DNA of 64,000 nucleotides from Marinicella marina (GTDB lineage Bacteria; Pseudomonadota; Gammaproteobacteria; Xanthomonadales; Marinicellaceae): contig NZ_JASJNC010000006.1 of NCBI RefSeq assembly GCF_030065545.1, positions 62,001-126,000 of the forward strand, given 5' to 3'. A program made the position numbers and the translations under genes. The stretch's first letter is position 1. The number at the start of each line of letters is the position of its first letter. The notes beneath the pieces are model-generated. The model had not been told where the DNA came from. It did no database searches and worked only from the letters and a program-made list of their open reading frames with translations. Of the stretch, positions 1 to 9,806 are shown piece after piece.

Positions 1-574
1 GAGGATTTATCAGGAGTTGTATCGCTCATGTCAGTACGCGCTGCATTTAGGTTTGACAGAAGCTGGTATGGGTAATAAGGGTATAGTGGCTTCAACAGCA
101 GCTTTGTCAATTTTGCTGCAACAAGGCATAGGTGACACCATCAGGGTTTCATTGACGCCAGAACCTAACCAGGCCAGAACTGCTGAAGTCAAAGTGGCCC
201 AACAAATATTGCAAAGTTTAGAGTTACAATCTTTTAAACCAGAAGTTACGGCTTGTCCTGGTTGTGGCAGAACCACCAGTGAGTTTTTTCAGGTTTTGGC
301 CAAACAAGTAACCGAGCATATGGATGCCAAAATGCCTGAATGGCGCGTCTCCCATCCCGGTGTAAAAGAGATGAACGTGGCAGTTATGGGCTGTATTGTT
401 AATGGTCCTGGTGAATCTAAACATGCTGACATAGGTATCTCATTACCTGGCACCGGTGAGGCGCCATCTGCCCCCATCTTCATTAAAGGCGAGAAAACTC
501 ACACTTTAAGGGGTGATGACATCGCCCAACAATTTATCAAAATATTGGATGATTTTGTAACCACTAATTACTGA
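1..574 (+). CDS. ispG: 4-hydroxy-3-methylbut-2-enyl diphosphate synthase, C-terminal part (5' end outside window)
   Basis: IspG (GcpE) converts methylerythritol cyclodiphosphate to HMBPP in the MEP isoprenoid pathway, using a [4Fe-4S] cluster in the cytoplasm. The reading frame is open to the left edge (it continues through position 2), so the true start lies upstream and about 190 C-terminal residues are visible. These carry the family signatures [15 protein letters not shown]-like [10 protein letters not shown], the cluster motif CPGCGRT and GCIVNGPGE, which holds the third cluster cysteine and the catalytic glutamate. The segment before CPGCGRT and the tail with FIKGEK resemble the alphaproteobacterial-type IspG more than the E. 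coli form. No T-rich terminator hairpin is evident after the stop. The family call is firm; the N-terminal half cannot be judged. Confidence 0.95.
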   Translation, partial: RIYQELYRSCQYALHLGLTEAGMGNKGIVASTAALSILLQQGIGDTIRVSLTPEPNQARTAEVKVAQQILQSLELQSFKPEVTACPGCGRTTSEFFQVLAKQVTEHMDAKMPEWRVSHPGVKEMNVAVMGCIVNGPGESKHADIGISLPGTGEAPSAPIFIKGEKTHTLRGDDIAQQFIKILDDFVTTNY

Positions 575-903
575 TCTTGCTCCCACTTGCTGGTTTTGTT
601 TGTGGTTTAAATCATTATTATTTTCTTAATAACAACTTAATAGCGGATTGTGAAACAGCTCTAACTTGCGCAGATAAGGTGAGTAGATGTGGACAATTAT
701 GGCTGTTTGCTTAAAACCACTCAAGACACAATAAAATTCAAATATATCTTGATTATTCAGTGATTTAAAGGTTATTCTTGCATTGTCTTCTTAAAAAAAG
801 TAAAGTATTGACATAATTTGTGATTAGAGACACAGAAATAACTATATTTAATGATGTTTAATGGTCGCAAGTAGTTTTTGCAATTAATAAAGAGAGAAAT
901 GTT
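575..903. other. Intergenic region between ispG and pilM
   Basis: This 329-base AT-rich stretch has no convincing gene on either strand. It must hold the promoter of the pilMNOPQ operon. A TTGACA hexamer lies at 808-813, but no good -10 sits at the expected 16-18 base spacing, so I do not call the promoter. A GG-N8-GC pattern near 769-780 does not meet the sigma-54 spacing of N10. A purine-rich stretch at 891-896 (AGAGAG) is a likely ribosome binding site for pilM. Confidence 0.6.
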
Positions 904-1962
904 TTGCAGTTGTTAGGTCGTAAAAAAGTTCAATTAATTGGGGTTGATGTCAGTTCATCTGCAGTCAAAATATTACAACTTTCTGGTAGTTTGGATAACA
1001 TGAAAGTTGAAAGGTATGCGGTTGAACCCTTATCTGTCAATGCAGTTGTCGATAATAACATTGCCGAAGTTGACCTGGTGTCAGCTGCGATCAGTAAGGC
1101 AGTGAATAAAGCAGGCATTAAAGTCAAAGGCGCCGCAACAGCCATATCTGGCTCAGCAGTCATTACTAAAATCATCCAAATGCCCAGTGAGCTGTCTGAA
1201 GATGAGCTGGAAGTTCAGCTTGAAATGGATGCCACTCAATATATCCCGTATCCCATTGATGAAGTGAGTTTGGATTTCTGCGTCTTAGGGCCAGTAGAGG
1301 GTAATGAGGAAGTAAATAATGTACTGATTGCCAGTTCTCGTTCTGAAAATGTTGATGTATTCATTGAAGCTTTTGAAGGAGCCGGACTTGATTTGAAAGT
1401 GGTTGATGTTGAAGCGTTCGCCATTGAGCGGTGTTTTAATTTGGTGCGAAAACAATACGACATCAATGATGAAGAAGTAGTGGCTTTGTTTGATATTGGT
1501 GCCAACACAATGACCATGCATGCCATGCACAAACGCACAGGTATATACAGCCGTGAACAATCTTTTGGTGGCAAACAACTGACTGAAGAAATTATGCAGC
1601 GGTACGGACTTTCTTATGAAGAGGCCGGATTGGCCAAGAGGCAGGGTGGTTTGCCTGAAAGTTATGAGTCAGAAGTATTGCAGTCCTTTAAAGACACTTT
1701 GGTACAACAAGTCAGCAGAGCGCTACAGTTTTTCTTTTCAGCAACAGAGTTTGGAAATGTTGACCGGATATTGTTGGGTGGTGGTTGTGCTGCTATACCC
1801 GAAATAGATGTTTTGGTTGAAGACCAAGTTGGTGTGCCTACTGAAGTAATTAATCCAGTCGAAAATTTCCGAACGTCATCTAAAGTCAGTGCAGATGCAC
1901 TTGAGGCAGATGCGCCAGCAATGATGTCGGTGGTTGGATTAGCAATGAGGAATTTTGATTAA
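904..1962 (+). CDS. pilM: Type IV pilus inner-membrane platform protein PilM
   Basis: PilM is the cytoplasmic actin-like ATP-binding protein that binds the N-terminal tail of PilN and links the pilus motor to the PilNOP alignment complex. The 352-residue product opens with the diagnostic LIGVDVSSSAVKILQL strand, has the second phosphate-binding loop FDIGANTMTMH in the middle and the adenosine-side loop LLGGGCAAIPEI near residue 297. Length matches the family (about 350). The start is a TTG at 904 preceded by AGAGAG seven bases upstream; the ATG at 899 is out of frame. It is the first gene of pilMNOPQ, and pilN starts one base after its stop. Confidence 0.95.
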   Translation: MQLLGRKKVQLIGVDVSSSAVKILQLSGSLDNMKVERYAVEPLSVNAVVDNNIAEVDLVSAAISKAVNKAGIKVKGAATAISGSAVITKIIQMPSELSEDELEVQLEMDATQYIPYPIDEVSLDFCVLGPVEGNEEVNNVLIASSRSENVDVFIEAFEGAGLDLKVVDVEAFAIERCFNLVRKQYDINDEEVVALFDIGANTMTMHAMHKRTGIYSREQSFGGKQLTEEIMQRYGLSYEEAGLAKRQGGLPESYESEVLQSFKDTLVQQVSRALQFFFSATEFGNVDRILLGGGCAAIPEIDVLVEDQVGVPTEVINPVENFRTSSKVSADALEADAPAMMSVVGLAMRNFD

Positions 1963-1963
1963 G

Positions 1964-2548
1964 ATGGCTAAGATTAATTTATTACCGTGGCGTGAAGAAA
2001 GACGCCAACAACAAACCAACGAGTATTTCATAATGTTGGGCTTGGCTGCAGGTTTAGCACTGTTGCTGTTTGGCTTAGCATATTACTACTTTGATCAGTC
2101 AATTAAGTTTCAAAATAAAAGAAACGCATACATGACAGGTGAAATCACTAAATTAGATAAACAAATAGAAGAGATTAAACAGCTTGAGAAACAAAAAGCT
2201 GGTTTGATTGCCAGGCAGCAAGTTATCGAAGAATTACAAGCCAACAGAACTCAAATGGTTCATTTATTTGATGAGTTGGTTCAGACTATTCCTAATGGTG
2301 TTTTTCTTGAGAAAATCACACAGCAGGGCACCTCTATTTCGATGGAGGGATATTCTCAGTCACACTCAAGGGTTTCAGATTATATGCGCAGGCTAGATGA
2401 ATCTGAATGGTTTAATAAGATCGAGTTAGATTACATCAAAGCAGACGATACGTTGGGTACGCATGAACAAAAGTTCAAACTCAGTGTTAAGTTGGTGAAC
2501 CCTAACAGAAAGAAAGACGATGATGTAGATGAGGAAGAAGTCTCATGA
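1964..2548 (+). CDS. pilN: Type IV pilus inner-membrane protein PilN
   Basis: PilN is a bitopic inner-membrane protein that pairs with PilO and holds PilM through its cytoplasmic N-terminal peptide. The 194-residue product begins with the family signature MAKINLLPWREERR, which is exactly the PilM-binding motif, followed by one membrane segment (about residues 23-43), a coiled coil rich in K, Q and E, and a ferredoxin-like periplasmic domain. I choose the ATG at 1964 because the conserved MAKINLLPW begins there; an in-frame TTG at 1955 is closer to a GAGG and would add three residues. The stop overlaps the pilO start by four bases (ATGA). Confidence 0.95.
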   Translation: MAKINLLPWREERRQQQTNEYFIMLGLAAGLALLLFGLAYYYFDQSIKFQNKRNAYMTGEITKLDKQIEEIKQLEKQKAGLIARQQVIEELQANRTQMVHLFDELVQTIPNGVFLEKITQQGTSISMEGYSQSHSRVSDYMRRLDESEWFNKIELDYIKADDTLGTHEQKFKLSVKLVNPNRKKDDDVDEEEVS

Positions 2549-3183
2549 GTTTTATTGATGAAATACAAAGCTTAGATACTGAAAACCCTGGGGGATGGCC
2601 CGGTTCAGTAAAAATAGCCTCATTGGTTTTTTTAGTTGTATTGATTTTATTCGGTGGCTATTGGTTTTTTGTGAAAGACATGCAAGCAAGTCTGGAAACT
2701 CTAAAGAAGAAAGAAACCGAACTTAAGAATACATACTCTTTTAAATATCAAAAGGCAGCTCAACTAGACGCTTATAAAGAGCAACTTGAAGAAATGCAAA
2801 TAATTTTGCAGTCTATGTTAAGACAGTTACCATCTAAAAATGAAATGTCCGATTTAATTGTTGATGTTTCTCAAACAGCACTAGCAAGTGGCATCGAGAA
2901 CGAATTGTTTGAGCCCGGTGCAGAGTCAATAAAAGACTTTTACGCGGAGAAACCAATCAGTTTAAGAATGAAAGGTAATTACCATGAATTTGGAGACTTT
3001 GTCAGTGGTGTTGCATCACTGCCCAGAGTAGTTATTCTTACCATGCATGATATTTCCTTGAAACCCATTGGCGACTCAATTCAGGGCGGTCGATTGTTGC
3101 TTGAGGGAACGGCAAGAACTTATCGCTACTTGGATGATGAAGAGATGGATGAACAAGCTTTGCCTGCAGGGGGTGCTCAATGA
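2545..3183 (+). CDS. pilO: Type IV pilus inner-membrane protein PilO
   Basis: PilO is the partner of PilN in the periplasmic alignment complex and binds the lipoprotein PilP. The 212-residue product shows the typical plan: a short cytoplasmic N-terminus with NPGGWPGSVK, a membrane segment near residues 24-43, a coiled coil (residues about 48-95), then the compact periplasmic domain with MRQLPSKNEM and LRMKGNYHEFGDFVSGVASLPR, which is a PilO hallmark. ATGA overlaps join it to pilN upstream and pilP downstream, so the proteins are probably translationally coupled. Confidence 0.95.
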   Translation: MSFIDEIQSLDTENPGGWPGSVKIASLVFLVVLILFGGYWFFVKDMQASLETLKKKETELKNTYSFKYQKAAQLDAYKEQLEEMQIILQSMLRQLPSKNEMSDLIVDVSQTALASGIENELFEPGAESIKDFYAEKPISLRMKGNYHEFGDFVSGVASLPRVVILTMHDISLKPIGDSIQGGRLLLEGTARTYRYLDDEEMDEQALPAGGAQ

Positions 3184-3704
3184 TTAAAAACATAAGCATT
3201 CTTTTATTTGTTTTTCTTGTCGGCTGTAACAATGACGTCAATGATTTGAATGAATTCATTGAGCAGCAAAAAAACAGGCCAGTTAAGCCCATAGATCCTC
3301 TGCCGCAGATCAGGCCGCAAGAGGTTTTTGAGTACAATGCAACCACAATGCGTGATCCATTTTCTAATGACCTAGAGGTGGCAGCGGAAGAAAACCAGGT
3401 TAATTTGCAAGTCAGTGAAGGTGGCGAAGGGCCAGACTTAAGCCGACGAAAAGAATATTTAGAATCATACCCTTTAGACAGTCTATTAATGGTTGGAACT
3501 TACCAGCAAGACGAGAGCTATTGGGCTTTGGTTGTTGATCCAGAGGGTGTCATTCACAGGGTTTCTGAAGGTAACTATTTAGGACACAATTATGGTGTGG
3601 TGACAACAATATATGAAAATGAAGTTCTGTTGCAAGAATGGATTAATGATGGCTTAGGCGCATGGCGTGAACGTGATGCTTCAATGGCTTTGAAAGAAGA
3701 GTGA
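3180..3704 (+). CDS. pilP: Type IV pilus assembly lipoprotein PilP
   Basis: PilP is an inner-membrane lipoprotein that connects PilNO to the secretin PilQ. The 174-residue product starts with a lipoprotein signal ending in the lipobox LVGC (Cys16), then a linker with the PilP feature YNATTMRDPFSN and the C-terminal HR-like beta domain (about residues 80-170) that includes LDSLLMVGTY and VHRVSEGNYLGHNYGVV. Length and order fit the family. It overlaps pilO by four bases and its stop lies just before the pilQ start. Confidence 0.93.
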   Translation: MIKNISILLFVFLVGCNNDVNDLNEFIEQQKNRPVKPIDPLPQIRPQEVFEYNATTMRDPFSNDLEVAAEENQVNLQVSEGGEGPDLSRRKEYLESYPLDSLLMVGTYQQDESYWALVVDPEGVIHRVSEGNYLGHNYGVVTTIYENEVLLQEWINDGLGAWRERDASMALKEE

Positions 3705-3718
3705 ATGAGAGTGAATTT

Positions 3719-5884
3719 ATGAAAATGAAGAGTTTATTAATTAGTGCGATTAACAAAAAGAGTGTTTTAGCGGCTCTGTTTTGTGTTGTTGCTACTGGTC
3801 AATCATTAGCCAATTCATCTATTGATGACATTTCAGTTCGTACCGGCGAGATGGGTGCCGTTGTGATTGATTTTAAATTCAGCGGTGATGCTGTTGCTCC
3901 TGAAGTTTTTTCAACCAATTTGCCACCCAGGTTGGCGCTAGATTTTTCACAAACTGAAAACTCAACCAACAAGCGCAACATGGCCATTGGAACAGGCAGT
4001 GCTAAAGGTCTAAGGGTTGTTTCAAGCAATGATAAAACTCGTGTGGTAATAGATTTGCTCAATCAGGTGCAACACGAAGTGACTGCAGCAGGGAATACTG
4101 TTTCAGTGAGCATCATGAATGCAAACAGACAAGCACGATTAACAGCTTCAAAAGACACCACAATAGATATGGTTGACTTTAGAAGAGGTAAAGATGGTGA
4201 AGGTATTATTCAGTTGGGTTTGTCTAGTTCGGATGCAGTCATCAACTATTCTGAATCTTTAGGAAAAATCAGTGTTGAAATTGCCAATGCACAGCTTGAA
4301 GAGAATATGGGTAAGAAACTTGATGTCATTGATTTTGCCACTCCTGTCACTTTTGTTGATGTCAGACAAAAAGGCACTGATGTGAAAGTCGAAATTGATA
4401 TCAATGGGCCTTACGAAAAGGTTGTGTATCAAACTGGACAACAATACACCATAGAAATTAAAGAACAGCAAGAAGATTTGGTTAATGCCTCAAAGCTGCT
4501 TGATGATGAACCCGTTTATTCAGGCAATAAGGTTTCATTCAACTTTCAGGATATTCCAGTCAGGTCAGTCATTCAATTGATTGCTGATGCTTCTCAGTTA
4601 AATATTGTAGTTGCTGATAATGTAGATGGTAATGTTACCTTGAGGTTAAACGAAGTACCTTGGGATCAAGCACTGGATATAGTCTTACAAAGCAAACAAC
4701 TTGATCAACGTCGCAGAGGCGATGTTATATGGGTTGCACCTGCAGCAGAAATCGCTAAGCGTGAAGAAGAAGCGCTTGAAGCCATAAGCAAAAAACAGGA
4801 GTTAGAACCTTTAGATAATATCTTTTTACAAGTTAACTATGCCAAAGCAGAAGATTTAGCGATGTTAATCAATGGTGATTCTGGTGGAGAGTCTTCAAGT
4901 GGTGGTAATTCACTGCTATCTGACAGAGGCTCTGTTACTTTTGATGAAAGAACAAACACTTTATTAGTCACTGATGTGCCAGATAGATTATTGGTTATAC
5001 AAGATCTGGTTGAAACTTTAGACCGTTCTGTGCAACAAGTCCAAATAGAATCACGAATTGTAGTAGCTACTGAGCGATTTGGTGATGAACTGGGCGTGCG
5101 CTTCGGAGTGACTGGATCACACGAAGATAAATACGGTAATATCATCAGTACCGGTGGTAGTGCAGCTGCAGTTGATAGAATGAACAATGCTGCTCTAAAC
5201 CGCAGATATACTTCGCCCAGTGGCTCTGGTCTGCCCACAGTAACACCTGACTCTCAGCTCGAAGCTCCAATAGCAGGTCCACCTTTGGGTGAACGATTAA
5301 ATGTTAATTTGCCAACAGCAGCTACTAATGCTGGTCGATGGGCCGCAAGTATACTTGCTGCTGACTTTTTATTAGATCTTGAATTATCTGCGCTAGAAAC
5401 AGAAGACAGAGGAGAAGTGATTTCATCTCCAAGAGTCATTACTGCCAATCAATCACAAGCGGTAATTAAACAAGGTGTACAAATTCCTTTTGAACAGGCG
5501 ACTTCAAGTGGTGCAACATCAATTTCATTCAAAGATGCTGTATTGGCATTGAACGTTGTTCCCTTAATCACACCTGACGATAGGATCGATTTAACATTAA
5601 AGGTTGATCAAGATGCTATTGGTGAAGAAGTTTCTACTTCATTGGGTGGCAGCGTTCCATCAATTGATACCAGATCTGTCGAGACTAGGGTATTAGTAAA
5701 TAATGGTCAAACAGTTGTTCTTGGTGGTATTTACGAACAGGTCAGAAGAACCACAAAATCAAAGGTTCCTTTTTTGGGTGACATTCCTGGTGTTGGGAAT
5801 TTATTCAGAAACAGGTCAATTCAAGATGAAAAAGCTGAGTTATTGATATTTGTAACTCCTACTATAATTAAAGAAAGTTTATAA
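3719..5884 (+). CDS. pilQ: Type IV pilus secretin PilQ
   Basis: PilQ forms the outer-membrane pore through which the pilus fibre passes. The 721-residue product has a signal peptide ending near SLANSS, two AMIN domains (about residues 25-120 and 145-245) that bind peptidoglycan, an STN/N0 domain (VSFNFQDIPVRSVIQLIAD), an N1 domain with serine-rich loop (SGGESSSGGNS), and the C-terminal secretin barrel with VISSPRVIT, IDTRSVETRVLVNNGQTVVLGG and VPFLGDIPGVGNLF. I choose ATG 3719, with GAGAG seven bases upstream, over an in-frame GTG at 3701 that overlaps the pilP stop. The usual downstream neighbours aroK and aroB are absent; an Ig-like lipoprotein gene follows after 15 bases. Confidence 0.96.
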   Translation: MKMKSLLISAINKKSVLAALFCVVATGQSLANSSIDDISVRTGEMGAVVIDFKFSGDAVAPEVFSTNLPPRLALDFSQTENSTNKRNMAIGTGSAKGLRVVSSNDKTRVVIDLLNQVQHEVTAAGNTVSVSIMNANRQARLTASKDTTIDMVDFRRGKDGEGIIQLGLSSSDAVINYSESLGKISVEIANAQLEENMGKKLDVIDFATPVTFVDVRQKGTDVKVEIDINGPYEKVVYQTGQQYTIEIKEQQEDLVNASKLLDDEPVYSGNKVSFNFQDIPVRSVIQLIADASQLNIVVADNVDGNVTLRLNEVPWDQALDIVLQSKQLDQRRRGDVIWVAPAAEIAKREEEALEAISKKQELEPLDNIFLQVNYAKAEDLAMLINGDSGGESSSGGNSLLSDRGSVTFDERTNTLLVTDVPDRLLVIQDLVETLDRSVQQVQIESRIVVATERFGDELGVRFGVTGSHEDKYGNIISTGGSAAAVDRMNNAALNRRYTSPSGSGLPTVTPDSQLEAPIAGPPLGERLNVNLPTAATNAGRWAASILAADFLLDLELSALETEDRGEVISSPRVITANQSQAVIKQGVQIPFEQATSSGATSISFKDAVLALNVVPLITPDDRIDLTLKVDQDAIGEEVSTSLGGSVPSIDTRSVETRVLVNNGQTVVLGGIYEQVRRTTKSKVPFLGDIPGVGNLFRNRSIQDEKAELLIFVTPTIIKESL

Positions 5885-5899
5885 GGTTGAAGGTTTAAC

Positions 5900-8614
5900 A
5901 TGAATAAATTTACAAAACATATTGTTGTATCCGTTTTATTTGCCCTGGTTTTATCTGCCTGTGGTGGAAGCAGTGACAGTGGTGGTACATCACCAGGACC
6001 TGCAGTATCTAATTTAAAGATTACCTTCACTCCTGTGGATGCTAATATACCTGCCAATAACAATAATTTTCCTGTTTCAGGTAATTCTCCATTTTTAACA
6101 CAACTCACTGTTAATGTAACATTTGATAATGGAACAGCCATACCAGATGGAACGAATATTCAATTAACTACGTCCAATGTAGCGGTTGCTCCTATTTCAC
6201 GATTGGATGATCCTGAAACTACTGAAATCAACGAATTCACAACCTTATTCGGTACAGTTGGTGATGAATCCAGCGGTGGTAATGCAACATTTTTTATTCA
6301 CGGCCAGTCACCTGGTACTGTAACTTTAACTGCTTCTGCAGTTGATCCTCAGACGAACAGAACTTCAAGTGCAAGATTCAATTACACTGTTGTAGAAGGT
6401 CCAGATGTGTTTGATCGATTAACATTGGTGCCTGAAGCCACTACTTTACCTGCAAATATATTTAATCTATCTCCTGCTGAAGCATTCGGCACTGTTTATA
6501 TGACAGAAGTTGAAATCAGTTTTAGAGATCCTTTAGGTAATTTTGTAAATCCTGCATCTAACGACGGTGAAGAAGCATCTGTTGGCGTTGCAATTAATCC
6601 TTTGTCAGTCGCAGCATTTTCAACTTTGGATGATCCAGAAACTGATGATGTCAACGAAATATTCGTATTACTAGGCCAAGGCCCAGTTGACATGGTCGCA
6701 GGTAAAGGGAAGGTATTTGTTTGGGCAGCAAATCCCGGCGTTGTTACTTTGACTGCCAACGCATTAGATCCGTTTACGGGTGAGATTATTTCGCAGCAGC
6801 TTGATATTGTTGTTGATGCAGGTACTGATCCAGGGTTGCCAAACTCTATTTCATTGACAGGTACAGGTGCAAGTTATGTCAATGGATCTGGTGGTAACCA
6901 GTCACAAACTTTACAAGCATTTGTTGATTCTTCAACTGATGTTCCAGTTAATGATCCAAATGGTTTTAATAACGTCATTGCAACACTGGCTACTGATGCG
7001 CAAAACAGTGGTGAACGTTTAACCGGTGTTAATGCCCAAGGCTTGAATGTTCAGGGCCAATCTATCAGCATTAAGTCTAATAATGGTGTTGCCTCATTCC
7101 AATTGCTCAGTGGTAACAATCCCAATACAGCTATTGTTACGGTAACTACTGACAGAGCTGATAACAATGTTGATAACGGCTTACAAGATCCAATAACAGC
7201 CCAAAATAACTTTGTTATCAGTGACGGTGTATTGTTTGGTCTTGATATAACTTCACCAGAAATTAATGGCTTATTTATCAATAGGGTTGATGATGGTGTT
7301 GTGAATGAAGATGGTATAGGTAATTTAGATGGTAGTTACTCAATCACCATCAGTGCAATTGGTACTGACAAAGGTGGTAACCCAGCTTTACCACAAACCA
7401 TACAGTTTGGTTTGATAGACAGTCCGGTCATTGGATTTCCCAATGATGGTCCTGGCACATTTGTGAACTCAGGCAATGATGGTAATCCTCAAGAAGGTGG
7501 TAACAGTTTCTTATCAGCCTCTGGTGATTTCATCAATGGTACTGCTGAAGTTCAGCCTGGAGACACATTATTGGTCTTCGGTGAAGAAATACTAAGGAAT
7601 GAAGATTTAGAAAGTGCGGTGACTGTTCAGTCGATCCTGTCTGATACTTCATTGAATATAGCTGAACAATTTAACCGCAATGATTTGTCAGGTGCGGTCA
7701 TCAATGATGGAGATATTTTCCCTTACATGATTGGTCGTGCTGTTGATGGTAACATCAATGCAACAGCCACCATTGATGAAAATGGTGTGGCATCAACTCA
7801 AGTGAATTATCCGGTATCTAAATTAGGTAAAATTGCTGGAATATACGCCAAGGGTCAAGGATCAAATGGCCGAGCGGTTACAGATGTTGAGATGATTCTG
7901 TACCCAGGAGCCGGTTCTGTGGGTTCATCTGATTTGGCGCCAATTATTACTGTTGCACCAAGTTTAATTCCAGCCAATATAGAAACACCAGTTCAAGTCT
8001 GTGTGTATGATGCTGCCAGAAGCCCGATCCAAGGTGCTGATGTTCAATGGGGGTTTGTTGGTGGTTCTGGTATTGGAATCATTGATGGTATCAGTGGAAC
8101 AGGCATCATGCAAAACAGAACAGGTTCTGATGGTTGTGCTGTTGGTATAGCGCAAGCCAGTGGAGTGACTGCTGTTGACGATCAAACAGGCTTCATCTTT
8201 AACGTGGGTTCGATATCATGTTTAGATGAAGATAATACTGATGTTTGCATCCGAATAGCCAGTCCTGGAAGTATATTCCTGAATGCATCACCCAGTAATT
8301 TCAGTACCAGTGGTACATTTAATATTCTGTTGACATTATTTGGTGGCAACGGTCAAGGCATATCTAATGTGCCATTATTTGGCTCATGTACTTCAAGTGG
8401 TGGTTCAATTGATATCATTGGAAGCATTCCATTAACTGATGAAAATGGACAAGCAGTGGCTCAGGTCACAGCAGTATTAGATGGTTTTAATGATTTCAGT
8501 ACAGGTTCTTGTGAATTCACAACTGGTGAGGGTTCTCCTGTTGCAACTGTTGATTTCACAGGAAGAGATTTATGTACTTTAGGCGTATCACCGAATCCTT
8601 TGTGTGGGCCCTAA
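5900..8614 (+). CDS. Large Ig-like-repeat lipoprotein of unknown function
   Basis: The 904-residue product has a lipoprotein signal with lipobox LSAC (Cys21) followed by a Gly/Ser linker, so it is probably anchored at the outer membrane. The rest is beta-rich, Thr/Asn/Gly-rich sequence resembling bacterial Ig-like (Big/invasin-type) domains. Two tandem units are visible: residues about 37-165 and 172-312 both carry LDDPET..(I/V)NE, then a Gly-rich turn, then PG(T/V)VTLTA(S/N)A(V/L)DP. Four cysteines near residues 700-790 and more at the end may form disulfides. It begins 15 bases after pilQ with its own GAAGG ribosome site and precedes a strong terminator, so it is probably cotranscribed with the pilus genes. 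A role in adhesion or pilus function is only inference from context. Confidence 0.8.
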   Translation: MNKFTKHIVVSVLFALVLSACGGSSDSGGTSPGPAVSNLKITFTPVDANIPANNNNFPVSGNSPFLTQLTVNVTFDNGTAIPDGTNIQLTTSNVAVAPISRLDDPETTEINEFTTLFGTVGDESSGGNATFFIHGQSPGTVTLTASAVDPQTNRTSSARFNYTVVEGPDVFDRLTLVPEATTLPANIFNLSPAEAFGTVYMTEVEISFRDPLGNFVNPASNDGEEASVGVAINPLSVAAFSTLDDPETDDVNEIFVLLGQGPVDMVAGKGKVFVWAANPGVVTLTANALDPFTGEIISQQLDIVVDAGTDPGLPNSISLTGTGASYVNGSGGNQSQTLQAFVDSSTDVPVNDPNGFNNVIATLATDAQNSGERLTGVNAQGLNVQGQSISIKSNNGVASFQLLSGNNPNTAIVTVTTDRADNNVDNGLQDPITAQNNFVISDGVLFGLDITSPEINGLFINRVDDGVVNEDGIGNLDGSYSITISAIGTDKGGNPALPQTIQFGLIDSPVIGFPNDGPGTFVNSGNDGNPQEGGNSFLSASGDFINGTAEVQPGDTLLVFGEEILRNEDLESAVTVQSILSDTSLNIAEQFNRNDLSGAVINDGDIFPYMIGRAVDGNINATATIDENGVASTQVNYPVSKLGKIAGIYAKGQGSNGRAVTDVEMILYPGAGSVGSSDLAPIITVAPSLIPANIETPVQVCVYDAARSPIQGADVQWGFVGGSGIGIIDGISGTGIMQNRTGSDGCAVGIAQASGVTAVDDQTGFIFNVGSISCLDEDNTDVCIRIASPGSIFLNASPSNFSTSGTFNILLTLFGGNGQGISNVPLFGSCTSSGGSIDIIGSIPLTDENGQAVAQVTAVLDGFNDFSTGSCEFTTGEGSPVATVDFTGRDLCTLGVSPNPLCGP

Positions 8615-8640
8615 ATTTCAATAATTTTGTAAGTTTCAAA

Positions 8641-8669
8641 AAGCCTATCACATGATAGGCTTTTTTTTT
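8641..8669 (+). terminator. Rho-independent terminator after the pil operon
   Basis: Perfect 10-base inverted repeat AAGCCTATCA/TGATAGGCTT with a very short loop, followed directly by a run of T. It ends the pilMNOPQ-lipoprotein transcript before the efflux operon. Confidence 0.92.
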
Positions 8670-8738
8670 GGTGACTAAAAGCACATGAATCTTCACGTCT
8701 TATGGATAAAATAACACCATTATAAAAAATTGAGCGTT

Positions 8739-9806
8739 ATGAGAATTATAATTACATTAGGTGTTTTGATGTTGTTGGTAGGCTGTCAAAGAAATAATCC
8801 TACCAACAATGAAGATAAAAATTCAAAGGAAGAAAAAGATAAGATTATCATCAATGTTGAAACTTCTGAGTCCTATTTAGGAGAAGCCAAAGCCACATTT
8901 AAATCCACCGCGGTACTAGCCGCAGACAAAGCAGCAATGGTTACTACTAAAACTGCCGGTATAATCCTTGATATCAAAGTTGAAGAAGGAGATTCAGTGG
9001 AAAAGGGTGATTTGTTGATGGTGCTGGAGTCTGACGAACAAAGATTGGCACTTAAATCAGCAACGGCTAATTATGAAAAGAGTCTCAACAACTTACAAAG
9101 AGCAGAACAGTTGGTCGAAAAAGGGTTGACTAATAAAGAACAAATTGACAACCTAAAATTTGAGACAAAATCATTAAAAGCCAGTATGGATCAAGCAAAA
9201 ATGAATTTGTCCTTTACTCAAATTCGCGCACCTTTTGATGGATTGGTCACCCAAAGACTGATTAAAATTGGCAATTTAATTCAAGCTGCGACCGCAGTAT
9301 TTGAAGTGGTCGACTTTAATTCCCTGCAAGCAAAGATTGACGTGCCTGAACACCAATGGCATATCATGAAGTCTGGTTTAAAAGTTGAGTTTGATTTCGA
9401 TGCCATACCCGATCAGTTAATTACTGGCGAAATAATCAGAGTCAGTCCTATTATTGATTCTAATTCAGGCACATTTGAGGTTACGGTTGCTGTTGATAAT
9501 TCGGCAGGGATATTGAGACCTGGATTGTTCGCTAAGGCCAATATTGTTTTTGATGAGCGCAATGATGTGGTCTTAGTTAATAAGGATGCAATCATCAGAG
9601 AGGATGATTCGTCTTACATTTATATCGTTGAGAATGAAAACCAAGTGAAAAAACAAGCCGTTGAGTTAGGCTATGAAATGCCTGATGTTTATGAAATTAA
9701 GTCTGGACTTTCTCCCCAGCAGCAGGTGGTAACAACGGGTAAAAATAACTTAACCCCTGATGTAGAAATCAATGTGGTTAATTACGAACAAGATATCAGT
9801 TTATGA
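8739..9806 (+). CDS. RND efflux periplasmic adaptor (membrane fusion) lipoprotein
   Basis: Membrane fusion proteins bridge an RND pump to an outer-membrane channel. The 355-residue product has a lipoprotein signal with lipobox LVGC, then the lipoyl half-motif (TKTAGIILDIKVEEGDSVEKGDLL), an alpha-helical hairpin (about residues 100-160), the second lipoyl half (FTQIRAPFDGLVTQRLIKIGNLI), and beta-barrel and membrane-proximal domains to the C-terminus. This is the HlyD/AcrA-like order. ATG 8739 is chosen over TTG 8730 because the signal peptide starts there, although the ribosome site (GAG) is weak. The gene overlaps the first RND gene by four bases. Confidence 0.93.
   Translation: MRIIITLGVLMLLVGCQRNNPTNNEDKNSKEEKDKIIINVETSESYLGEAKATFKSTAVLAADKAAMVTTKTAGIILDIKVEEGDSVEKGDLLMVLESDEQRLALKSATANYEKSLNNLQRAEQLVEKGLTNKEQIDNLKFETKSLKASMDQAKMNLSFTQIRAPFDGLVTQRLIKIGNLIQAATAVFEVVDFNSLQAKIDVPEHQWHIMKSGLKVEFDFDAIPDQLITGEIIRVSPIIDSNSGTFEVTVAVDNSAGILRPGLFAKANIVFDERNDVVLVNKDAIIREDDSSYIYIVENENQVKKQAVELGYEMPDVYEIKSGLSPQQQVVTTGKNNLTPDVEINVVNYEQDISL

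Noticed and set aside
575-903. Sigma-54 promoter before pilM
   Set aside because: The GG and GC elements are eight rather than ten bases apart, and the flanking bases do not match.
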